This document shows, in pieces, positions 1 to 6,171 of a stretch of DNA of 64,000 nucleotides. The notes below the pieces were generated by a model that saw nothing but the letters and a program-made list of their open reading frames with translations, did not search any database and had not been told where the DNA came from. Each line of letters begins with the position of its first letter. The first letter of the stretch is position 1. This DNA is from an uncultured Clostridia bacterium (GTDB lineage: Bacteria > Bacillota > Clostridia > Oscillospirales > Ruminococcaceae), in NCBI GenBank assembly GCA_947625915.1, contig CANQPX010000004.1:1-64000 (forward strand), read 5' to 3'. Made by a program: the position numbers and the translations under genes.

Positions 1-3
1 GAA

Positions 4-50
4 GGGAGAACCCGGCGAGCGCCTAAAGGCGCGTTCGGGTTCTTCCTTCC
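4..50. terminator. GC-rich hairpin at window edge
   Basis: Nested inverted repeat: GAACCCG at 8-14 pairs with CGGGTTC at 36-42, and GCGCC pairs with GGCGC inside it. The flanking GGGA/TTCCC bases may extend the stem. It is probably the transcription end of a gene to the left of the window. There is no clean T-run, so the direction is not settled. The rest of the stretch up to 243 is AT-rich and shows only an imperfect GCTTTT...AAAAGC repeat near 176-194. Confidence 0.45.
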
Positions 51-243
51 CTGAAGTGTCATCCCCCCGAACGATTAATCAAAAAGGGTTATAAGATAAA
101 CAAAAAATAAGAACAGCGTTCTTAAAAGCCCGCAAAGGTTTTACCCCGAAAAATAAAACAAAAATAATTTTGCTATGCTTTTAATAGAAAAGCAAACTTT
201 AAGTGCAGACCCGACATAAATTTATTATAAAAGGAGAAAAATA

Positions 244-906
244 ATGCTTAAAATTTATTTTGTGCGCCACGCTCAGGCTATGGGAAATATCCTCAAATTT
301 TTTCAGGGAAGAACTGACTGCGAATTGAGCGACCTCGGCAAGGAACAATTAAAATATCTTGCGGAAAGATTTAAGGATATCCCCATTGAAAAAATTTATT
401 CCAGTCCGTTAAAAAGAACATTGGAAACTGCGGAAGCTGTTAATAAATATCACGGCGTTCCGATAATTCCCGATAACGGACTCATCGAAATTAACGGCGG
501 CGTCCTTGAAGGACGTCCGTGGTCGGAATTTACCGAAAAATATCCCGTTGAATTTGATCTCTGGCAGAATAAAATGCAGGATTTTTACATAAAAGACGGC
601 GAAAATATGCGTGAAGTTTTTGAACGTATGAAAAATACCATGGCAAAAATAATTTCCGAAAATCAGGGGAAAACAATTGCCGTAGTTTCCCACGGCTGCG
701 CGCTGAAAAATTATCTTTGTTATGCAAACGGCGACGATATTGAAAAAATTGCAGATGTGGGCTGGTCAACAAATACCGCGGTCTCGCTGGTCGAATATGA
801 TGAAAATAATTCCCCGAAAATTATTTTTAAAAATGATATAAGCCATCTTCCCGAAGAAGCGTCAACGCCTATGCCGTTTAAAACAAATGATAATGTTACG
901 GTATAA
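244..906 (+). CDS. Histidine phosphatase family protein (phosphoglycerate mutase-like)
   Basis: 220-residue soluble protein of the histidine phosphatase superfamily, which uses a phospho-histidine intermediate. The N-terminal catalytic motif is seen as VRHAQ at residues 7-11 (the usual form is RHGE/RHGQ), followed by the family pattern GRTDCELSDLG. The second catalytic His is in VVSHGCALKN near residue 155. A ribosome site AAAGGAG lies 7 nt before the ATG. It starts a compact plus-strand group with the macro-domain gene (30-nt gap) and ruvX (15-nt gap). The family includes sugar-phosphate, cobalamin-pathway and nucleotide phosphatases. Nothing here fixes the substrate. Confidence 0.85.
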   Translation: MLKIYFVRHAQAMGNILKFFQGRTDCELSDLGKEQLKYLAERFKDIPIEKIYSSPLKRTLETAEAVNKYHGVPIIPDNGLIEINGGVLEGRPWSEFTEKYPVEFDLWQNKMQDFYIKDGENMREVFERMKNTMAKIISENQGKTIAVVSHGCALKNYLCYANGDDIEKIADVGWSTNTAVSLVEYDENNSPKIIFKNDISHLPEEASTPMPFKTNDNVTV

Positions 907-935
907 AAAATTTATCTTCAAGGAGAAAATAAAAT

Positions 936-1439
936 ATGAAAAATATTAAAGTTGTTAAAGGCGATATAACAAAATTAAACTGCGACTGTATCGTAAACGC
1001 CGCAAATAAAAGTCTCCTCGGCGGAGGCGGAGTTGACGGAGCTATCCATCGTGCGGCAGGCTCGGAACTCCTTAAAGAATGTATGGGTCTGGGCGGCTGC
1101 GAAACGGGCGAAGCAAAGATCACAAAAGGTTATAAACTTCCCGCAAAATATGTTATACACACAGTCGGTCCGATATATTACGGAAAAGATAACGAACCTG
1201 CACTGCTTGCAAATTGTTATAAAAATTCTCTTGAACTTGCAAAAAAATATGAGATCCACAGTATCGCATTTCCTGCAATTTCAACGGGAGTTTACGGTTA
1301 TCCCGTTGATGAAGCGGCGGAGATCGCTTATAAAACAGTTGCCGATTGGATAAATGAAAATAATGATTATTCAATTGAAATAATTTTTTGCTGTTTTGAT
1401 GATGAAAATTATAATAAATATATTTCAATTACAAAATAA
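936..1439 (+). CDS. Macro domain protein (ADP-ribose / O-acetyl-ADP-ribose processing)
   Basis: 167 residues, the size of a single stand-alone macro domain such as YmdB. The ADP-ribose binding signatures are clear: VKGDIT near the N-terminus, then NAAN followed by a glycine run and VDGAIH (about residues 21-39), and PAISTGVYGYP near residue 120. Known relatives deacetylate O-acetyl-ADP-ribose or remove ADP-ribose from proteins; some regulate RNase III. The start has an AAGGAG site 8 nt upstream. It lies between a histidine phosphatase and ruvX and is probably co-transcribed with both. The exact substrate cannot be read from the sequence. Confidence 0.9.
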   Translation: MKNIKVVKGDITKLNCDCIVNAANKSLLGGGGVDGAIHRAAGSELLKECMGLGGCETGEAKITKGYKLPAKYVIHTVGPIYYGKDNEPALLANCYKNSLELAKKYEIHSIAFPAISTGVYGYPVDEAAEIAYKTVADWINENNDYSIEIIFCCFDDENYNKYISITK

Positions 1440-1453
1440 TAAGGAGAATTTTT

Positions 1454-1879
1454 ATGCGGATAATGGCAGTTGATTTCGGCGACAGCAGAACGGGCATCGC
1501 GGTATGCGATAAGGACGAAATTTTAGCATCGCCGCTGACGGTAATTACAGAATATAATTTTGAAAAATGTGCGGAAAAAGTTGCGGAACTTTCAAAAAAA
1601 GAAAAAGCGGAAATGATAGTTGTGGGACTTCCGAAAAATATGGACGGTTCATCGGGAGAACGTGCGGAAAAATGCACGGAATTTGCCCGCATAGTAAGCG
1701 AAATTTCGGGACTTCCCGCCGAGCTGTGGGACGAACGCAGGACTACCGTTGCCGCGCACAATTACCTCAATGAAACTAATGTCCGCGGCAAAAAGCGGAA
1801 AGCCGTTGTTGACGCGGTAGCCGCTACGATAATTCTTGAGTCATATCTCGAGTATCGGAAGAATTGTCCGAAGCCTTGA
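1454..1879 (+). CDS. ruvX: Putative pre-16S rRNA nuclease / Holliday junction resolvase RuvX (YqgF)
   Basis: 141 residues, the normal length for YqgF/RuvX. The RNase H-like fold signatures are present: MAVDFGDSRTGIAV at the N-terminus with the catalytic Asp, the VVGLPKNMDGSSGERA block in the middle, and WDERRTTVAA near the end. The family is implicated in maturation of the 16S rRNA 5' end and was earlier proposed as a Holliday junction resolvase. AAGGAG precedes the ATG. Its last 56 bases overlap the convergent TauE/SafE gene on the other strand, a tight tail-to-tail arrangement with no room for a normal terminator. Confidence 0.92.
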   Translation: MRIMAVDFGDSRTGIAVCDKDEILASPLTVITEYNFEKCAEKVAELSKKEKAEMIVVGLPKNMDGSSGERAEKCTEFARIVSEISGLPAELWDERRTTVAAHNYLNETNVRGKKRKAVVDAVAATIILESYLEYRKNCPKP

Positions 1880-2222
1880 AAAATAATTCTTTCAGACCGA
1901 TCGCAAAAATAAATACCGCAAAAATTTTTCTTAAATTTTCCGAGCCTATATATTTTGCCGCAAAAGTTCCAAACACGGCAAAAAATGTTCCCGTAATGAT
2001 GGCGGGAATTATTTTTTTCCATTCGATAAGTTTGTTTTTTGTGTGGATAATTACCGACATTGCGGCTATGGGAATAAAATAAATTAAATTTATCCCTTGT
2101 GCGGAAAGCTGATCGAAGCCCGCAAAAACCGTTAAATAAATTATTAATATCATTCCTCCGCCAACGCCGAGCGAAGCAAATATCCCCGTTAAAAACGCTG
2201 CCGCAAAAGACCAGAAATTCAT
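1824..2222 (-). CDS. TauE/SafE family permease, half-size (second gene of pair)
   Basis: 132 residues from the ATG at 2222. It is strongly hydrophobic with about four membrane helices and has the family's glycine-rich first-helix signature, ASLGVGGGMI. TauE/SafE proteins move sulfonates, sulfite or other anions and usually have about 250 residues with two homologous halves. Here the halves are separate genes. The start overlaps the stop of the upstream half by the tetranucleotide ATGA (2219-2222), which suggests translational coupling and formation of a heteromer. A longer frame opens upstream to 2366, but it overlaps the partner gene and starts without a ribosome site. The substrate is unknown. 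Confidence 0.8.
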   Translation of the reverse strand: MNFWSFAAAFLTGIFASLGVGGGMILIIYLTVFAGFDQLSAQGINLIYFIPIAAMSVIIHTKNKLIEWKKIIPAIITGTFFAVFGTFAAKYIGSENLRKIFAVFIFAIGLKELFFKASDNSSDTRDMTQELS

Positions 2223-2578
2223 GATAATAATATCCTTCCTCCGGAAATTATAAGGATCGCACCGAAGATCCTTCGCAATAAATTTGTGGGTATTTTTTTC
2301 ATTAAAAAACTCCCCAAAACAGCTCCCGCAAGTCCGAAAGGTATCAGCGGCAAAGCGTCTCCCCATTTAAAATTTCTTTCGTATGCATAGAAAAACGCGG
2401 AGACTGCCGACAGCGGAAGGGTCAGCGCAAGGGAAGTTGCGTGGGCTTTTTTCACGGGGATACCGCCTTTTTTTAGCAGCGGGACAGCGGCTATCCCGCC
2501 GCCGGAACCGAAAAGCCCGTTGCAGATCCCTGTTATTGCGCCTAAAAAATAATAATATATTTTTCTGAAATTTTCCAT
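2219..2578 (-). CDS. TauE/SafE family permease, half-size (first gene of pair)
   Basis: 119 residues from the ATG at 2578 (MENFRK), which has a GGAG site just upstream. The frame extends to 2623, but that earlier start lacks a ribosome site. It is hydrophobic with about four helices and has the repeat signature NGLFGSGGGIAAVPLL, equivalent to the glycine-rich motif of the partner gene. A short polar loop with KKGGIPVKKAHATSL follows, as in the N-terminal half of TauE/SafE permeases. It is coupled to the downstream half by an ATGA overlap. Together the two products (119 + 132 residues) equal one normal permease. Confidence 0.82.
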   Translation of the reverse strand: MENFRKIYYYFLGAITGICNGLFGSGGGIAAVPLLKKGGIPVKKAHATSLALTLPLSAVSAFFYAYERNFKWGDALPLIPFGLAGAVLGSFLMKKIPTNLLRRIFGAILIISGGRILLS

Positions 2579-2671
2579 AAAAATTCTCCGGGATAAATAA
2601 TATAAAAATATTATTTTCCGCACGGGGAAAATTATTCGGGATATCGCATAAGTTACGATACAAAAAAGTTT

Positions 2672-3035
2672 TTAACAATTTTGCGCGCAGCGCAAAATTG
2701 AAAAGCTGGTCCAGCGCAGCCGCGCTGGCGGGGTCTGAGGGAAAAACGAATGCTTCGCATTCGTCTAAGCCCTCGCCGCCGAAACGAACGCAGTTCGTTT
2801 TTCGCAGAACGGCGGAACTCCTAATGCCTTTAGTAGTTCCGCAGGGGGTGAATTGCTGTCGCAGACAGCAAGAGGGGGAAGCCCTGCGATAGAGGGCTTC
2901 CCCCTTGGCATTAACGGTTATTATAATTTAAACCTTGCAAAACAGCCCGGTGAGCTGTTTTGCAATAAAGAGCAATTGGGTTTATCTAAAATTATATGAT
3001 AAGCTGTTTGATAACGAACTATATTATTTTTATAA
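2672..3035 (+). repeat. Dispersed palindrome-chain element, copy 1
   Basis: First of four related copies in this window. It is a string of short perfect palindromes: TTTTGCGC-GCA-GCGCAAAA; CCAGCGC/GCGCTGG; CGAATGC/GCATTCG; AACGAAC-GCA-GTTCGTT; TTGCTGTC-GCA-GACAGCAA; GGGGGAAGCCCT...AGGGCTTCCCCC; and a last hairpin TTGCAAAACAGC...GCTGTTTTGCAA. The shared core GGGGGTGAATTGCTGTCGC defines the orientation. The right end matches copies 3 and 4 (a GAACTAT...TATT tail near 3010-3030). It fills the gap between the permease pair and the SLOG gene. No conserved reading frame is present. Confidence 0.85.
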
Positions 3036-3070
3036 GTTCTTATTTTAAAAGACTGATTTATTTTATATTC

Positions 3071-3583
3071 TTATATCCTGTACGATCCGATAATAAAAGC
3101 GATGAATTTTTCATAATTTTCACTGTCGGCAATGTTTACCGCATTTTTATTTCGCTTGGCGGCATATTGCAGTACGTCATATGCTTCGCCGCCGTGCGTA
3201 ACATAACATACCACAAGGTCGGAACGGTCTACTATATCATGATCCCGTATGCGGGGAGACGCTTTTAAATATTCCGAACATAAAATTTCAGATATTTCCG
3301 TTTCATCGAAAAATTCAGGGAAAATATTTTCATCGCCGCCGTACTCGTCTGCCGTGTACGGAAACATAATGACCCGCGTTTTATTTCCGATATACGGGCT
3401 ACTTGCCATATTATGGATAATATTTGAAGCAAATATGTTGAATTCACTTTCCCGATCCACAAGAAATTCCACATACTCTTTGCTGTTTATAAGAAACTTT
3501 ATTATCTTCCGCAGACGTTCTTCGGCGGTGCCGTATCCGTCCGTTTCATCTTGTCCGAAAAAGCTTACAGTGTATGTTCCCAT
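3071..3583 (-). CDS. SLOG / DUF1273-like Rossmann-fold protein
   Basis: 170-residue soluble protein with the pattern of small Clostridial SLOG-superfamily (DUF1273-like) proteins. It has an N-terminal TYTVSFFGQDE strand-loop (the usual form is SFFGHR), a central EYVEFLVDRESEF segment, a later IRDHDIVDRSDLVVCYV block typical of a nucleotide-binding strand, and a closing AAKRNKNAVNIAD strand. SLOG domains bind nucleotide-derived ligands and appear in signalling and defence systems, but the function of this subgroup is unknown. It starts at the ATG at 3583 and is divergent from a small ribbon-helix-helix gene across a 140-bp shared promoter region. Confidence 0.72.
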   Translation of the reverse strand: MGTYTVSFFGQDETDGYGTAEERLRKIIKFLINSKEYVEFLVDRESEFNIFASNIIHNMASSPYIGNKTRVIMFPYTADEYGGDENIFPEFFDETEISEILCSEYLKASPRIRDHDIVDRSDLVVCYVTHGGEAYDVLQYAAKRNKNAVNIADSENYEKFIAFIIGSYRI

Positions 3584-3613
3584 AGCACACCTCGCATGAA
3601 TTTATTTAATGAT

Positions 3614-3658
3614 ATTATACACCTGATATCTATATGATGTCAAGTAGGTAGATATCTA
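3614..3658. promoter_or_regulatory. Divergent promoter/operator region with GATATCTA boxes
   Basis: On the minus strand TTGACA (3643-3638), an 18-bp spacer and TATAAT (3619-3614) form a good promoter for the SLOG gene. The same stretch holds GATATCTA at 3626-3633 and the perfect palindrome TAGATATCTA at 3649-3658, each followed by ATGATGTCA or AATGACA. Two further related words lie nearer the plus-strand gene. Paired boxes over a promoter, next to a ribbon-helix-helix gene, suggest autoregulation; this is inference. Confidence 0.55.
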
Positions 3659-3723
3659 AATGACAAAAGATAGTATCAATTATATGTCTATGTGGTATCA
3701 TATGTTTGTAAGGAGGTATGGCA

Positions 3724-3915
3724 ATGGCAATCGTAAAAGTTCCATTTACACTAAGGTTAAACCCGTTTGATTATGCCAAAATAAGGAAAATAGCAATATC
3801 CGAAAACCGTTCCACTACAAACATGATAGAGACTTTGATAAAACAGAAGATCAGACAGTATGAAAGTGAGAACGGCGAGATCGAAGTTACCGATGAAGAT
3901 ATTTCTTTAGAGTAA
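3724..3915 (+). CDS. Small ribbon-helix-helix (Arc/CopG-like) DNA-binding protein
   Basis: 63 residues from the second ATG at 3724. The first ATG (3718) is only 1 nt after the AGGAGG at 3711-3716, whereas 3724 is 7 nt away, so the ribosome site decides for the later start. An N-terminal beta strand (VPFTLRLNP) followed by two helices (FDYAKIRKIAISENRS, TTNMIETLIKQKIRQY) is the Arc/CopG arrangement, and the C-terminus is acidic. Such proteins bind DNA as dimers and are often antitoxins or plasmid/phage repressors. No toxin gene lies next to it; the divergent neighbour is a SLOG-like protein. It may control that shared promoter. Confidence 0.75.
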   Translation: MAIVKVPFTLRLNPFDYAKIRKIAISENRSTTNMIETLIKQKIRQYESENGEIEVTDEDISLE

Positions 3916-3941
3916 AATGGTGCAAACCGTTACGGAATGAC

Positions 3942-4197
3942 AAAAAAGCGGGCTCCCGTATTACGGAAGTCCGCATGATCTTCTAAGATAACCGCCTTGC
4001 CGCCATGTGAAGCATAAAACCCGCACTCAGCAGGTGGGCAACAGCCCATCAGTTTCGCGCTCCCTGCGTCCGTTGATCCCCACATCTAATGGGGCGGGAG
4101 GTCTGCAATCCGCTGACGGAGTCTGAATCCCTTTAATTATGTGTTGGATTATAAAATCACACTTTATCGTGCAAGGCAGAAATCATTTTGATTTTCT
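3942..4197 (-). ncRNA. ssrS: 6S-like regulatory RNA (candidate)
   Basis: A minus-strand transcript is predicted from the promoter at 4232-4204 to an intrinsic terminator at 3974-3942 (GCGGACTTCCG / CGGGAGCCCGC then six T). The first and last parts pair over a long distance: 4171-4179 with 3992-4000 (nine pairs, one wobble). This continues outward with ATGATTTCT against AGAAGATCAT and inward with TGTGA against TCACA. A further stem, CCG-TCAGC-GG with CC-GCTGA-CGG, and a closed apical part with CCCCA/TGGGG and GGGC/GCCC follow. A long irregular rod of about 200 nt with a central open region and a 3' GGCGGCA segment is the 6S RNA layout. Family assignment is by structure and resemblance only; a covariance-model search would decide. 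Confidence 0.6.
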
Positions 4198-4203
4198 ACT
4201 GTT

Positions 4204-4232
4204 ATTATATCACAAAGGTTTTTAAAAATCAA
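4204..4232 (-). promoter_or_regulatory. Sigma-A promoter of the 6S-like RNA
   Basis: Read on the minus strand: TTGATT (4232-4227), exactly 17 bp, TATAAT (4209-4204). It places the transcript start near 4197, just before the 5' arm of the long-range stem. Confidence 0.8.
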
Positions 4233-4294
4233 TAGCAATTTTTAGATTTTTTTGCGATCATATTTATGGCATATTATCAGAGAAAATGTATAAA

Positions 4295-4320
4295 AAAGAG
4301 ACAGCACGCGCTGCCTCTTT
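4295..4320 (-). terminator. Terminator of the DUF1292 gene
   Basis: On the minus strand AAAGAGGCAGC pairs with GCTGTCTCTTT and is followed by TTTTAT. It begins 6 nt after the DUF1292 stop codon. Confidence 0.8.
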
Positions 4321-4326
4321 ACGGTA

Positions 4327-4626
4327 TCAGTCATCGTACAGTTCGTTGAGTCTTTCAAGGAACATATTTCCGATCCTCTCATACTCCTCGTCGTTGTCGA
4401 TAGAGACTAAAGATTCTTCGTTATTTTCATCGTATTCGGATTTCAGCACCACAAGCTCGGTATCTGCTTCGATCTCTTTTGTCGGATCGTCGTAATATGG
4501 TACAAGAGCATAATAGCGGTCGTCGCCTACGTCCATGGAATCAAGCAATTCAAACTGCTGTTCTACGCCGTCCTCATCAACAAGAGTATAAAGGTCGGCT
4601 GCCATATCGTTATTTTTTCCGGGCAT
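4327..4626 (-). CDS. DUF1292 domain protein
   Basis: 99 residues from the ATG at 4626, chosen because GGAGGAA lies 8 nt upstream; the frame's earlier start (4680) has no such site. It is very acidic. The family pattern is seen as a short strand YTLVDEDGVEQQFELLDSM, then RYYALVPYYDD and ELVVLKSEYDENNEESLVSI, ending in a helix EEYERIGNMFLERLNELY. DUF1292 proteins are small, widespread in Firmicutes and of unknown function, often next to ruvX or alaS. It is monocistronic here, between its own promoter and terminator, and divergent from the micro-ORF transcription unit. Confidence 0.88.
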   Translation of the reverse strand: MPGKNNDMAADLYTLVDEDGVEQQFELLDSMDVGDDRYYALVPYYDDPTKEIEADTELVVLKSEYDENNEESLVSIDNDEEYERIGNMFLERLNELYDD

Positions 4627-4687
4627 AATAGGTTCCTCCTTCAGATAAGATAAGGGGTAAACGGCTTTCCGAACACCCAACTATTTA

Positions 4688-4716
4688 ATTTTACAACTTT
4701 TTAAAATATTTGTCAA
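4688..4716 (-). promoter_or_regulatory. Promoter of the DUF1292 gene
   Basis: Minus strand TTGACA (4716-4711), 17-bp spacer, TAAAAT (4693-4688). Confidence 0.8.
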
Positions 4717-4775
4717 GCTTAAAAATAAACAAAAATTTTGCACAAAAACTGTTGACTATTTTTTATAAAAAACTA

Positions 4776-4804
4776 TTGACATTGCACAAAGAGTGTGTTA
4801 TAGT
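4776..4804 (+). promoter_or_regulatory. Strong promoter of the 4.8-6.2 kb transcription unit
   Basis: TTGACA at 4776-4781, exactly 17 bp, TATAGT at 4799-4804. The next plus-strand structure with a T-run is the terminator at 6172-6199, so a transcript of about 1.39 kb is expected. A second TTGAC word lies at 4752-4756. Confidence 0.82.
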
Positions 4805-5125
4805 ATACTCAAGGACAAAGAAACGGTAAGACGAAAATACACGGAGGTCAGTACAATAAGACCCGGTCACTGCCTACGATGGTCAGGCACGATCCTTTGC
4901 TAAGCCTTTTGAACTGCATCTGTCGGTCATATCTTTACAACATACCGTGAATGATATCTTCCGAGCTTCCGATGTGATTTCACCACCACCGAAAAAATAT
5001 TTCTTTATCCCAGAGATCAGGACCCGATGATGTTCCGAAAATTTCACATTATGCATAAAGTCTTAGTATGATGTTTCCGGATACGGGTATCCGAAAAATT
5101 TATCTTGGAAAGGTTGGCGAGTCCC

Positions 5126-5200
5126 ATGGAGAGTGTAACAGAACAGCAGTTTTTTAAGACAGTCCGCAGCGGCTCGTTTAACAATGTATCTTTAAGATAA
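5126..5200 (+). CDS. Possible micro-ORF 0 (24 codons)
   Basis: The ATG follows a GGCGAGTCCC word that resembles the later repeats (GAGTCCC then ATGG). It encodes 24 residues starting MESVTEQQFF and ending NNVSLR. GGAAAGG lies about 10 nt before the ATG. It is longer and less basic than the later micro-ORFs. Translation is unproven. Confidence 0.25.
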   Translation: MESVTEQQFFKTVRSGSFNNVSLR

Positions 5201-5481
5201 ATGTGCGGGAGTTTAAATGTAAGCGTCTCTTGTCAGACCTCACTCCGAATTAAAAGCGATTAGCATTTATTCCTCTTAAAGTATATAACGTTCTGCGTGC
5301 CGCATAGATGAAGCAAACAAGCTTATCATGTGGTTTTTTAATACCCTCAGCTTGATATACAGTGCATTGCGAGACTGTCAGGTGAATGTCCCCAAAAGGG
5401 CTTTACATATAATGCAAGTATATTTTGATGAGGTCTTTTTATACCCCTATCAGAATAACGACCGTTAAGGGGCGATGTCCT

Positions 5482-5523
5482 ATGATGGGAATTTATAAAG
5501 GTATCAGATATATCATGAATTAA
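5482..5523 (+). CDS. Micro-ORF 1 (13 codons)
   Basis: Encodes MMGIYKGIRYIMN. AAGGGG lies about 10 nt before the ATG. The stop is 7 nt before repeat R1. It is rich in Tyr, Ile, Lys and Arg like its siblings. Evidence is positional only. Confidence 0.35.
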   Translation: MMGIYKGIRYIMN

Positions 5524-5593
5524 ATTGATTGGAGTGAGACCACCTGACCGGTTAAATTTTTCAATACAATAATTTGTAAAGAAGGGATCGCAT

Positions 5594-5635
5594 ATGAGGA
5601 AACTTGAATATGCTTACCACGATCTGAATATCTGA
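5594..5635 (+). CDS. Micro-ORF 2 (13 codons)
   Basis: Encodes MRKLEYAYHDLNI. GAAGGG lies 7 nt before the ATG. The stop is 13 nt before repeat R2. Its C-terminal Asn-Ile parallels the Lys-Ile ends of the other micro-ORFs. Confidence 0.4.
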   Translation: MRKLEYAYHDLNI

Positions 5636-5728
5636 ATAATTTTTGAAAGAGGTGAGTCCAACAGGACAGTCATAACGGTTTTGACCGATCTCGGATATCC
5701 TGATAATAAGGAAATTGAGTGATGATGT

Positions 5729-5764
5729 ATGGTAATGATAACAGCTTCCAATAAAAAAATCTGA
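5729..5764 (+). CDS. Micro-ORF 3 (11 codons)
   Basis: Encodes MVMITASNKKI and stops 7 nt before repeat R3. The ribosome site is weak: AAGGA at 5708-5712 is 16 nt away. An alternative frame from 5722 (MMYGNDNSFQ) has better spacing to that AAGGA, so this member is the least certain of the six. Confidence 0.28.
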   Translation: MVMITASNKKI

Positions 5765-5851
5765 AAATGCAGGAGTGAGTCCAATGGCATAGTTTGCGGC
5801 TTCAATGCCTTAACCTTAATTGATTTACAATTTCAGAAGGAGTCGATCGAT

Positions 5852-5887
5852 ATGATCCGTTCAATTCTGTATCTTAGGAAAATTTAA
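5852..5887 (+). CDS. Micro-ORF 4 (11 codons)
   Basis: Encodes MIRSILYLRKI. A clear AGGAG (5838-5842) lies 9 nt before the ATG, and the stop is 6 nt before repeat R4. The R-S-x-x-Y-x-(R/K)-K pattern is shared with micro-ORF 5. Confidence 0.42.
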   Translation: MIRSILYLRKI

Positions 5888-5956
5888 AGTTAAGGAGTGA
5901 GTCCCATGGCATAGTCTTATTCTCATGATAAATATTTCCGAAGGAGTTGCTGCTTT

Positions 5957-5989
5957 ATGCGCAGGTCAGTTTACAGTAAGAAATATTGA
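5957..5989 (+). CDS. Micro-ORF 5 (10 codons)
   Basis: Encodes MRRSVYSKKY. AAGGAG (5941-5946) lies 10 nt before the ATG, and the stop is 7 nt before repeat R5. It is strongly basic. Confidence 0.42.
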   Translation: MRRSVYSKKY

Positions 5990-6069
5990 TTTTCAGGGAG
6001 TGAGTCCAATGGCATAAGCAAATATCTATCCGCTTGTTACCATAGTTTTTGAAAGGAAGCGGTGGCTAT

Positions 6070-6102
6070 ATGAAAAATGTTCGGAGTTATTTAAAAATCT
6101 GA
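6070..6102 (+). CDS. Micro-ORF 6 (10 codons)
   Basis: Encodes MKNVRSYLKI. AAGGA (6053-6057) lies 12 nt before the ATG, and the stop is 6 nt before repeat R6, the last repeat before the terminator. Confidence 0.4.
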   Translation: MKNVRSYLKI

Positions 6103-6171
6103 TAGTTGGGAGTGAGTCCGCCTGAACATTTAGTTGTGCTGAAAAGCCATATTTTATCAATATAAATTCGG

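Larger units (their letters stand above)
5531..6119 (+). repeat. Six interspersed GGAGTGAGTCC repeats
   Basis: R1 5531 (GGAGTGAGACC), R2 5649 (GAGGTGAGTCC), R3 5772, R4 5894, R5 5997 and R6 6109 (all GGAGTGAGTCC). Start-to-start distances are 118, 123, 122, 103 and 112 nt. R3, R4 and R5 are followed by one base and ATGGCATAG or ATGGCATAA, a Met-Ala-stop ORF with GGAG 8 nt upstream. R1 and R6 instead carry CCTGA. R2 can form the small hairpin GTCC-AACA-GGAC. Looser relatives lie at 5116, 5390 and 5469. Confidence 0.85.

Noticed and set aside
1824..1879. Frameshift or misassembly at the ruvX / TauE overlap
   Set aside because: Both proteins have normal C-termini, so a 56-bp convergent overlap is the simpler reading.
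2672..3035. Insertion sequence or transposase remnant
   Set aside because: No transposase-like frame, no long terminal inverted repeats and no clear target duplication at copy 1; only the palindrome chain is seen.
3718..3723. First ATG as start of the ribbon-helix-helix protein
   Set aside because: It is 1 nt from AGGAGG; the second ATG has the correct 7-nt spacing.
4286..4495. Plus-strand Ser-rich frame opposite the DUF1292 gene
   Set aside because: It is antisense to a conserved family protein and its composition only mirrors the acidic codons on the other strand.
4811..5480. tmRNA, RNase P RNA or a group II intron in the first half of the array transcript
   Set aside because: None of the expected landmarks is visible (no tRNA-like ends, no RNase P core words, no reverse transcriptase). 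It is left as unassigned.
5531..6119. CRISPR-like array
   Set aside because: The repeats are only about 11-20 nt, imperfect, at 103-123-nt distances, the intervals hold ribosome sites and ORFs, and no cas genes are present.
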